DNA of 64,000 nucleotides from assembly GCF_003473485.1 (NCBI RefSeq), contig NC_053046.1, forward strand, positions 43,609,832-43,673,831. Direction: 5' to 3'. The DNA comes from Medicago truncatula. Its lineage: Eukaryota; Streptophyta; Magnoliopsida; Fabales; Fabaceae. The translations under genes and the position numbers were made by a program. Positions 55,752 through 64,000 of the stretch are shown here, piece by piece (the stretch's first letter is position 1; every line of letters begins with the position of its first letter). The notes below the pieces were generated by a model. The model had not been told where the DNA came from and searched no databases. It worked only from the letters and a program-made list of their open reading frames with translations.

Positions 55752-56274
55752 CTAAAACTAAAACCAAAATTTCACAAAAAAACGGACATAAAACAGGGAT
55801 AAACGAACAACGGTGAATGGAAAACGAAGTTGAATGGCGTTACCTTGACAAACCACGAAATCTGACTTCAAAACCGAATCTTTTCCAAGGATGATCGCCG
55901 GTGATGATGATGATTTTGGTGAAGTGAAGAGGGTGACGGTTTAGGCGGGAAGGTGAAAGGTTAGGGACTTGTTTGATGCTTCTGAGTGAAAATCTGAGGA
56001 TGAAAGTGAATGGTAATAGAGGGGTATAATTGGAAACACAGGAAAAATGAAACTGAAATGTTAATTTTTGAATTTTGACCATTTCCATCAGTTTAGTCCT
56101 TGTACACGTGGCTGACACATCATCACTGTTAACGGACATTTTGGACGGAAGGACTGATTTGATGGACGTCTGTAAAATTCAGGGACTATTTTGATATTTC
56201 GAATAATTCAGGGACGAAATTGGCCGATTTTTCAAAATTCAAGGACTATTTTGAGGTATTAGTCCTTTCAATTA

Positions 56275-56425
56275 GTTTACCGGTGATGATTGATTTTGGG
56301 TTGTGAGCAAATTTGAGGTTTTATGTTTTATTACATTATTAATGAAATATGTAAATAACAATTTTTTTTCGAAAACTTACAATGGGTCTAAGCTTCTTTG
56401 ACATATAAATAATTTGAGGTGTCCT
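56275..56425. other. intergenic, nothing recognised
   Basis: Short AT-rich stretch between the Mutator-type element and the SINE-like sequence. Confidence 0.4.
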
Positions 56426-56427
56426 CG

Positions 56428-56505
56428 TGAGCTTAGCTCAATTGATTGGAACAATGCATAATATATGCAAGGTCCGGGGTTCAAACCACGGCCACTAAAA
56501 AAATA
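56428..56505 (+). repeat. tRNA-like SINE head
   Basis: A-box-like TTAGCTCAATTGATTGG and B-box-like GGGGTTCAAACCAC with AATGCATAATATATGCA between them, then a short A-run. Related to the 32621 and 37900 copies but lacking their CTTATAAGGTGAA tail. Confidence 0.6.
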
Positions 56506-58092
56506 TTGAGGTGAACCATATTTTTTATAAAAATGATGAGAGCAATGGTAAATGTTTATAGAACCCATATATTTTTTTTTTTTAGACGAAGCGGTAAACA
56601 CCATTAAAATTTATACATACTGTAAGGTCTCAATTTCGAACCGAATGAAGATGTCTAACCTAACCATTTTGGTATTGTCGGTTGAGCTATGTTTTACGTA
56701 CATAACCCATATTTTCATTATAATGATAAGTGATGAGATTTTGGATTATGATTTTAAGTTATTTATTACATATTGATTTTAATTTTAGAAATTAGTACAC
56801 ATCTTTAAATAATTAAGAAAAACAATAAAAGGTGACATGTCTTCTACATAGGCATATGCATGGTAGTAACATCGCGGTAACATTTTGGTGACATTATGGT
56901 GTCTATGTCATATGACATTGGTCAACAATAATCTTACAATTGTGCAAAAGGACAAAAACTCATGACTTTCTTCTCTCTCACTGACAAGGATTTTTTTTGT
57001 CATTTTACACACTTATGACGTTGTGGTTGGTCAATGTCACATGACATTTGGCACCTTAATATCACCAAAGTGTTACCTAGTGACGCTCCACATCACTAAA
57101 AATTAAGGGTCAAATTCATGGAAGCATTAAAGGCGAAGACAATGGTAGCCTTTGAGTTTGATTGATTATATCCTCTCATTCAATTTATTTATTTTAAAAC
57201 AAATTTCGTCGGAATATCTATTCAAACTTTAATATACCTAAAAAGAATTCATGATTAAATGTCTAAGATTTGAAAAATATGATGACTAAAATTGTTGAAA
57301 AAATAAAATGACCAAAATTAGAGATTTTTTATAATAGATGAACCCAAACTACATTAAACCTTTTATTTTTTGGACTAAATTACATCATATGTCACTTAAG
57401 TTATTTAATTATAATAAAATAGTTCTACAAAGTTTTTTTTGTACCACTTAAATCTTTTAAGTTAATTAATTGTAATAAGTTGATCATTTGAGTTACTTCC
57501 AAATCAACTAGATGTTTTAAGTTATTTAATCGTAATAATTTGAAGTTTTCAGATATTAAAAATCTAAATTATTCAAAACCTGAACGTTGTAATTAACTGA
57601 TCTAAGTGGTAAAAAAATTGAAGAACCAATTTATTTTAATTAAATAACTTAAAAACTTTGAGGTAATTTTGTCTTATTTTTATGAACAACATCCAAAGTT
57701 CAGTACTCATTTCTATCTTGACTTTGCTTTTCTCTTTTATATGTGTGGCCATACATACATACATACTTCTGCCACATGAGATCTGAGTGTCTCTGTTCTG
57801 ATTTTGAAGGTTCATATCATAGCGTATGCAGGGATTGTACTTGGAACGTACCTTGCCTTGCTAAATGAATTAAATAAGGGTTTTTCCAACTAATGTTTGT
57901 AGGACACTTTTAACGATTTTAAAATAAGAATTATTTTCGCAAAAAAATCATATATTTTTAATTTTCAATGCAATCATTACACAACCTTTTATAAAACGTT
58001 AAATTTAAAGCTTTTAAAGAGTATCATGAGACACTCGTAACCATTTCTCATTAAATAATATGAATCATTTAAGTAGTTCTTCTTAGTCTTAA
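56506..58092. other. intergenic with two inverted-repeat elements
   Basis: About 56865-57105: arms containing GGTAACATTTTGGTGACATT and, inverted, GGTAACACTTTGGTGATATT, with GTCATATGACATTGGTCAAC mirrored; a MITE-like hairpin. About 57373-57673: GACTAAATTACATCATATGT at the left and GACAAAATTACCTCAAAGTT read from the right, with ACTTAAGTTATTTAATT mirrored; a second MITE-like unit with weak 9-10 bp flanking similarity. A (TACA)n run occurs near 57755. No gene was seen. Confidence 0.55.
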
Positions 58093-58282
58093 GAGTTGTG
58101 TTATTTGAACAACCATTTATGTGATAATTTATGGGACAATCAAAAATTTATAAAAAAAATAAAAAATACGTATTGATACGAAAATCAAAACAATAAAGAG
58201 AAAAAGTATATACATAACGTGAGAATAAAAAAGATGGTTGTTGCAAAATTATCAAAAAATCGTTGTAAAAATATCATTTCCT
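58093..58282. mobile_element. Mutator-type MITE, 190 bp
   Basis: Same family as 28718-28902: left end GAGTTGTGTTATTTGAACAA, right end (read inward) AGGAAATGATATTTTTACAA. Flanking 9-mers TAGTCTTAA (58084-58092) and TATTCTTAA (58283-58291) match at 8 of 9. Confidence 0.7.
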
Positions 58283-58291
58283 TATTCTTAA

Positions 58292-59458
58292 TATGAGTAA
58301 CTCATTATTTTATAAATTTTTTTGTACAAACTACTTTATTGAATTTTATTATCTAAATGTTTGAAAAAAAAAAATCAATTGAATACGGTTTTTTTTCTAG
58401 ATTGTGTTACCAATCCTTCTAATTCCAATAAATTGATAAGTACTTCGCCAAAAGAAGAAAAAAAAAATTACAAGTGTATATGGCTACCAAAATAGAAAAT
58501 GATCGGGCTAATAAGTGTCTTAAGAATATTGACTAAAAGGTATAGATCAAAATTGGTGATTGAAATTTTTTATTAAAAGCTTAAAAGTCAATAAAACTTT
58601 TAGAGAGACTAAACAAAAAATTGATATATTTATAAGGAAAAAAAAACATTTAACCCTTTCTTTTTATTCTTTTTAAAGACTTAACTTGTCGAATTTGTGG
58701 GGCACAAGTTAGCATAGACATTGAAATAATTATCCCGCTAATTAGAAAATTTAGGATTAATGGGTGCAAAAAGCACAAAATAAAGAGAGATTGCTAATAG
58801 AAAGCTTAAAAAAAAAAAGTGATGGGATGAGAATCTTGACTTCACGAAGATTTTCAAATGATGAAAATGTAAAAGTGGAGAGGCCATGCCCAATAATAGA
58901 CTTGAATAAGTAAAAAGGTCCAAGTCTTTTTCATTTCTAAAGGTTTATAGTAACATTCAATTGAAACCTCGATATTAATTTCATCATTAACTAGAGTTAT
59001 TGCAATAAACCAGGACACCTTTGTTTAACTTGTTAGTGTACTTTGTATTCAAGAAAAGCTCAAAACAAAATGAAGAAAGGTTAAGGTAATTTTGCTAATT
59101 CAAGCATTCAATTTGGGAGAAAGGTTGCAAATTAACAAACCTTTTGGGTATGTAATGCCATCGATACCAAAATTTTCTTTCCAAATATAACAAATTAAAG
59201 CCATGATTGGGAAGTACTATTGCTTTTTCTCTAGATTCTACTACTCTAGATAGTCGGTTTTGGTTGGATAATAACAATCATTGTAAATCATACACTATAG
59301 TGGTCATAATAGTGGCACAAAAATGAGGGACAGTAAATTCACGCTCACTTTAGTTTTAGTGCTTATTATTGCTGCGACCATCCTAGATTTTCACCATATT
59401 GTGGAAGGCATAGTCTATTTAGGCTAAATAGGACACTCTATTAGGAGTTGCCAAAGAT
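58292..59458. other. intergenic, nothing recognised
   Basis: AT-rich DNA with A-runs. No gene, RNA or repeat structure could be supported. Confidence 0.4.
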
Positions 59459-59461
59459 TAA

Positions 59462-59599
59462 GAGTGTGTTTGGTAGGACGATGCAATTCAAAATCTCGTG
59501 TCCTAAGATTGAGAAAACGTGAAAATAACGAAGTTTGGATTTGTAGAGTTGGCTAAAACGCAGGTTGGTGGGTATCCCACTGTGCAAACAAACGCATAC
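59462..59599. mobile_element. short Tourist-like MITE, 138 bp
   Basis: Ends GAGTGTGTTTGGTAGGACG and, read inward from the right, GTATGCGTTTGTTTGCACAG, with TAA on both flanks (59459-59461 and 59600-59602). The 3-bp duplication suggests PIF/Harbinger. The inverted repeats are short and imperfect. Confidence 0.5.
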
Positions 59600-59779
59600 T
59601 AAGTATAAACATAATTCTCAAATGAATTTAACGTGATTTGCAAATTGTCTTTTGATGAACAATTCACTTCTCACTTCTGAGACGAACAGATTCTTCTATT
59701 GAAAGTTTGCTCATTATTCTTTACAATTTATAAAATTAAAGTTTAATTGATATTCAATGTTAATAATAGCTCAAGATTG

Positions 59780-60020
59780 CAAGGAATTGATGTCTAGTAT
59801 TTCCAATGTGTGTGTTCTATTTGTTAGTAGGAACCAAAATTCTAATGCTCATAATTTGGCCTCTTTGGCAAAAAGTTGTGGGAGATAGAACTTGGATAGG
59901 TTTAGTCCCTGATAATGTGTTGCTTTCTGTTTATGGAGATCAAAACTCTACCTGTTGTAATTCTCTAAGCTGTTACCCAGCTAGCTGTTAATGAAAGTTG
60001 TTTTCACTTAAAAAAAAAAA
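59780..60020 (+). mobile_element. LINE 3' end with RNase H-like remnant and poly-A
   Basis: The reading FVSRNQNSNAHNLASLAKS, then (in another frame) GDRTWIGLVPDNVLLSV, matches the end of the RNase H-like domain that closes many plant L1 ORF2 proteins (RxxNxxAHxLA...W). A frameshift lies between the two parts near 59870. A short 3'UTR and an A-run (60010-60020) follow. It is a strongly 5'-truncated insertion. Confidence 0.75.
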
Positions 60021-60436
60021 ATGTTAATAATACAAACAAATTTACACTTGAATTTAATCATACCTCATCAAATAAATAAATAATTGTAGAAAACTTATAT
60101 CAAAGTGAAAATGAAAGGGTTCAAAGTAGGAATGCAAACAAACCAAGTCTAGCTAACCTAAATATTTATCAAGTCAGGCGTGGATAGTTCATATATAGTT
60201 CAACTCATTTATATTGTAATCCGTAAACTCTAAATAAATATCAATGTATATGAAAGTTTTGTTTAGCAAAACCACACTAAGGAAATGGATTGTCACCATT
60301 GATTTTTTTTTAGTAGAAAATAATGTGGACAGTTTAACCATTGATCTCTACAATAGCATGCGGTCAAGATTAATAAATTTTGACAATTGATAATGTAGAG
60401 ATTGATTGCCAAAATCCCTACCTAATTTCTTTTAAG
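60021..60436. other. intergenic, nothing recognised
   Basis: AT-rich sequence between the LINE end and the tandem duplication. No feature is supported. Confidence 0.4.
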
Positions 60437-60644
60437 GTGTTTTGTAGTTTACCACTTTTCTTTCATTTTCATCCTTATTATTTTATTAGTTGTGTATTAT
60501 TTTATAAGTTTTGTTATTTAAAAATTTATTTGATTGATAAGTGTTTTGTAGTTTACCACTTTTCTTTTATTTTCATCCTTATTATTTTATTAGTTGTGTA
60601 TTATTTTATAAGTTATGTTATTTAAACATTTATTTGATTGATAA
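60437..60644. repeat. 104-bp tandem duplication
   Basis: The unit begins GTGTTTTGTAGTTTACCACT. Copies at 60437-60540 and 60541-60644 differ at only about three positions, so it is recent. Confidence 0.92.
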
Positions 60645-61031
60645 CTTTTGCGACAATCATAATTTTACAAAAAAAAAAAAGGGTATTCACACAAAAATCT
60701 TTTTCTTTTGATAGGCAAGAGTGCAAACATAAAAAAGGAATAGAAGACCGTCCAACATAATTGAAATGTCTTGTAGATTTTAGTCTATATCAGGTGCTCA
60801 TATATATTATTAAAAAAAAGGAAAAAATAATTACAAAAAAGAGCTGGGTGATACAAAGAAATAAAAACACACCGGTGAATGTCTATTGTGCGGTGTATGG
60901 ACCAACCGTCAACACAAAATGGATCCAAGAACCAACAACTTCTTACGACAGCAACAAGTATAACGTCTTTTTCGAGTCAAACAGTCCAACATCAAAGACT
61001 GATGAGAATTTTGAAACCTCCCCCAAGGTTA
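60645..61031. other. intergenic, nothing recognised
   Basis: A 104-codon frame (60761-61075) is read in two overlapping frames and has no family resemblance. I see no supported feature. Confidence 0.35.
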
Positions 61032-61150
61032 TACGGTGCCAAAATAAAAATCAAAGTAATAGAAAGAGAAAATAAAAACATAATGCAAGTATAAAAGAGA
61101 AAATTATCACAAAAATTGTCAACAAATAGTTGTACAAATATCATTTCACG
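61032..61150. repeat. truncated MITE of the 28718/58093 family
   Basis: Shares AAAATCAAAGTAATAGA, GTCAACAAATAGTTGTACAA and ATATCATTTC with the right halves of the other two copies. The left terminus is missing. Confidence 0.6.
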
Positions 61151-63011
61151 TCTTTTTCATTTACCCTAGTTTAAATGAAACAAAACTAATGAATATGCAT
61201 TCATTTTATAAAACATACGCAAGTAATTGGGAAAAAAAATTTTATAAAACATACGCAAATCCTATTACATAGTATATTAATCACATGTACAACATAGATA
61301 TGAGATTTTCCTTAAAAAAAACATAGATATGAGATTTGTTCAATTCATCGACACTATCCTATTACATATTTAAAGTAAACGAGTTTAAGAAAACGAGTCT
61401 CTAGTAGCATAAATCTTATGAAAAACAACTTATGAATATACAATTTTTATTTGTAAAATCTTATGAATTAATATAAAAACTTATTTATTTGCATAAGTTC
61501 TCTTTTATAAGTTTAAAATAAGTTTAATCCAAACTGAACATACATAGTATATTATCAATCTTTGGTATTGTAAATAAATTTTTAAAAGAATTAAAAAATT
61601 TGGATTTTAATTTTTTTTTTTGAAAAAAGGATAATTTTTAGTAATTAAAGTGTTATTAAAGTCATTTTTGAGGGCCCTTAGTTTCAAAATTCAGTCCAAT
61701 CTAAACCTAGTATGTCTAATGGGCTGGTCAAAGTTTGCCTCTCTAACTAATTCGATGGATAGTATAGTGAAGTATTTGAAAAAACAACTGAAGACCAACC
61801 CCCATCATAGAAGCATTTCACTTCGCTTTGTCCTCCACCACTTTTGTTTTTCCAAAAGTACCGTTCAAAACTCACATAAAACTAGAAACATCGTTGATTC
61901 TAATAGGGATAATGGTGTTTAATCTAACAATATGAGTACTGCTAATTAAGTTAGGTATTATGTACCACTCTACCACATTGCATCTCAACTAATAAAAGAG
62001 TTATATTCTCATCATGTCCTAAATTAATTGACTCGTTTAACTTTTCAATAAAATATTAATTACTTTTTTCAATTATAACTATAATTAATGTTACTTTTAT
62101 CATTTTCAATTTAATATATTGCATTTTGCATTTATGATAATGGTAAATAAACAAATATTTGACAATAGCACTTTTTTGAAGAAACAAATACTTGACAATA
62201 GCACTTAAAACCATTTTTCTTTCCTCTTCACTAATACATTTTTTTAATAAGTTTGAAATGAAAAAAAAAACTCACTTAAATTGAGATGGAGGGAGTAGTT
62301 TTATCATTATCTACAAATATACTTTTTTACAGAAAAATGTGAAACACTTCTCCCTTTTTCTTTATATTTCACACCATCCAAATCTCTCTCTTTCCATTCT
62401 CTCTAAACTTCCAAACAAAGTTTAATTGCATAGTATTTATATATGTGTACATGCAAAAAAGATGATTGTTCTTCTCCTTTTTAAAATTGTTCATTCTCTT
62501 ATCTCAGCAGAGGTTAATTCACGCTCGACATTTTTCAGCATAAGTCAACTCACAGTGACACTTTTAAGATTGGATAACCGACTTAAAAAGTGATTAAACC
62601 GATATTAAAAATAACAATATGAGTTAACTTATACTGAAAAATACTAAACATAGATTAACTTATGCTGAAACAAAGGAATGAACAATTTTATAAAAGAGAA
62701 GATTAATTTTTATACAAAGAATCACATATTCTTAAACACTAAAATATTTGATTTTGTGACCATATATAAGCAAGTTGCACTTCAAAACAAAAAAAATTTG
62801 ACCATCTTGAATAAAAACAAATGTCCAATAACTTCTATCATATTTAATGTTATTATTCATAAATTACCCTTCAACTAATGTGATTTTTTTCTTTGACGGA
62901 ACAAGTTTCCATGAATGATAATTTAAAAATTACAATTGTATTTTTTATAACTTTAAAAGAAATAATGACACAAACTAATTTTGTTAAAGGGTGTCATTTT
63001 TTGTTATTCCA
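61151..63011. other. intergenic; one truncated Stowaway-like end
   Basis: At about 62280 TTGAGATGGAGGGAGTA looks like the right end of a Stowaway MITE; no left end was found. An ACATAGATATGAGATTT phrase is repeated at about 61283 and 61320. The 90-codon frame at 61650-61922 was not recognised as a protein. Confidence 0.4.
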
Positions 63012-63155
63012 TCCGTTTTTAAATATAAGCAAAATTAATTTTTTAAATTCATTCAATTAATGATGTATGTGATTCATAGTATGAACCATATACATCATTA
63101 ATTCAATAAAATTAAAAAGTCAATTTTACTTATATTTAAAATGAATGGAGGACTT
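63012..63155. mobile_element. near-palindromic Stowaway-like hairpin MITE, about 140 bp
   Basis: CCATCCGTTTTTAAATATAA on the left mirrors TTATATTTAAAATGAATGG on the right. The arms (including TTCAATTAATGATGTATGTG / CATATACATCATTAATTCAA) pair almost without interruption, leaving almost no loop. The termini resemble Stowaway (CTCC(G/A)TTTTT). It sits about 250 bp upstream of the ATG at 63401. Confidence 0.7.
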
Positions 63156-63400
63156 ATATTCAAGACGGGAGGGGTATTTAATCGGAAAAGTATAGGTTAA
63201 TATTTTACTGTGGAGATTAATAATTTATTACAGCAATGACACAAATATTTAAGCAAAAATTGAGAGACAGTGGCTTTTGGGGTCCCTCAGTTTGTGTCCT
63301 TATCTCCAACCTTTTTGTCTTTGTTCCTTTCTGGTCCCGTTTCTACTTGTTCATTCCCCACTTTTTTAGCTTTTAGACCCCTCCACTTCTCTCACTCCTC

Positions 63401-63685
63401 ATGTCTTCTTCTTCCTCCTCCTCTTCTTCTTCATCACAACCATCTTCACCTTCAATTACTCCTTATGATGTTCCTTCTTCCTCAAATGTTGTTACTGACA
63501 TTCCTGGTCCTAGCACTTCTCATCAATCTGAAGAAGCTCCTTCATCTTCTTCCTCTCGCCAACGTGCTATGAATGAAGTATGGCTTGAACCTGTTGTTGA
63601 AGCATTGGCTACTCAAGTTGCCATTGATGCTTCTCATTATCATGGTCGTCTTGCTGCTGCTTCTGCTCTTGCCATTATTTTTCAG
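63401..63685 (+). CDS. first exon of an unrecognised serine-rich protein (gene continues beyond the window)
   Basis: 95 codons from ATG to a CAG/GTCACA donor at 63686. Residues 1-12 are a serine run (MSSSSSSSSSSSQ). A Ser/Pro-rich disordered part follows to about residue 50. From about residue 56 to the exon end it becomes ordered and helical: NEVWLEPVVEALATQVAID and SHYHGRLAAASALAIIFQ. The last part looks amphipathic to hydrophobic. The C/T-rich leader (63270-63400) is a typical 5'UTR. No domain is recognised and the following exons lie beyond 64000 or inside the unread intron. A hairpin MITE lies in its promoter region. Confidence 0.6.
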
Positions 63686-64000
63686 GTCACATTTTCTTCA
63701 TTTTATTTTTTAAATTAATTAATAAAGTTTGTTAATATAATCAATTAGGTTATGTTTTATATGTTGAGTCCAACAATGAAGAATTATATTTTTTAAGGAA
63801 AAAAATTGAGTGAGTTGTTGAATGTGTAGCATGTGTAACTGATCCAGCTTTTTCAGTTCCGAAAATGGACAAATTATTGGTCAAGTCAAACATTATGCAT
63901 TGTAACCTGCAGAGATATATGCAGATACCCTTTATGTAAAAATAATATTTCTTTTGGATCATTTGTTAAATTTCTTCTTGTGATATGATGATTTTTTAAA
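63686..64000 (+). other. intron 1 of the edge gene (incomplete)
   Basis: Sequence after the donor at 63686 has intron-like T-rich composition and no clear acceptor followed by an open frame before the window ends. Confidence 0.45.

Larger units (their letters stand above)
54081..56264. mobile_element. Mutator-type element carrying a GRF zinc-finger gene, 2,184 bp
   Basis: Inverted ends start GACTAATACCTCAAAATAGT on both sides; the first ~80 bp appear identical and similarity runs to about 150 bp or more. A perfect 10-bp duplication CTTTCAATTA flanks it (54071-54080 and 56265-56274). Inside are a plus-strand two-exon GRF-type zinc-finger gene (54613-55131) and, on the minus strand, the zinc-knuckle tail of a MuDR-like transposase (55488-55751), but no DDE core. 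The near-identical ends imply a recent insertion. A 35-bp tandem duplication lies at 54421-54490. Confidence 0.9.

Noticed and set aside
60761-61094. 104- and 71-codon overlapping frames
   Set aside because: Two frames of the same AT-rich DNA with no recognisable domain; the right part overlaps a truncated MITE.
1-64000. CRISPR array, bacterial operon or phage-like system
   Set aside because: The DNA is clearly plant nuclear sequence. The tandem repeats lack CRISPR spacing and no prokaryotic genes are present.

Overview
The window is AT-rich plant nuclear DNA. It has intron-bearing genes with plant products (a plastid ADP-glucose pyrophosphorylase small subunit, an MCTP with C2 domains, a plant-type ENO3 enolase), a eukaryotic tRNA-Gly(UCC), and a dense population of small DNA transposons, SINE-like repeats, LINE remnants and one small LTR element. 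The style of the genes and repeats fits a papilionoid legume such as Medicago truncatula. That species call is an inference from recognition; no search was run.

Layout, left to right. 0-5 kb: a copy of a foldback-family repeat (611-1200), a possible unrecognised minus-strand gene or relic (1370-2177), two Mutator-type MITEs (2533-2722 and 2844-3179) and a 325-bp tandem duplication (3461-4115). 5.3-6.6 kb: a Tourist-like MITE directly upstream of an intronless SKP1-like gene. 8.6-11.5 kb: a small gag-only LTR fossil with a 5-bp target duplication. 13.5-16.75 kb: a foldback inverted repeat of about 3.3 kb. 19.0-21.1 kb: two Mutator-type elements, the second ending 150 bp before the ATG of ENO3. 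21.3-29.9 kb: ENO3 (13 coding exons). 31.5-32.7 kb: another Mutator-type element abutting a SINE. 32.9-36.6 kb: MCTP with a likely 5'UTR intron. 38.2-40.5 kb: a decayed L1-type LINE. 40.5-43.8 kb: duplicated DNA carrying a tRNA-Gly gene and a damaged tRNA copy. 45.7-49.1 kb: the AGPase small subunit gene (9 coding exons). 49.6-53.4 kb: a divergent pair, a short Sas10-C-terminal protein (minus) and SmD2 (plus), sharing a promoter of about 200 bp with tandem site II motifs. 54.1-56.3 kb: a Mutator-type element carrying a GRF zinc-finger gene and the zinc-knuckle end of a MuDR-like transposase. 56.3-63.2 kb: gene-poor MITE and LINE debris. 63.4 kb to the end: the first exon of an unrecognised serine-rich protein gene.

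The genes do not form one pathway: starch synthesis (AGPase), an enolase-like protein, plasmodesmal ER-membrane tethering (MCTP), SCF ubiquitin ligase (SKP1-like), splicing (SmD2) and rRNA processing (Sas10-like). The adjacent SmD2 and Sas10-like genes are functionally related and probably co-regulated. The main theme is non-autonomous Mutator-type elements: at least eight with readable 9-10 bp target duplications lie in 64 kb. Several have unusual contents: an internal minisatellite, a captured or resident GRF gene, and a possible role in the ENO3 promoter.
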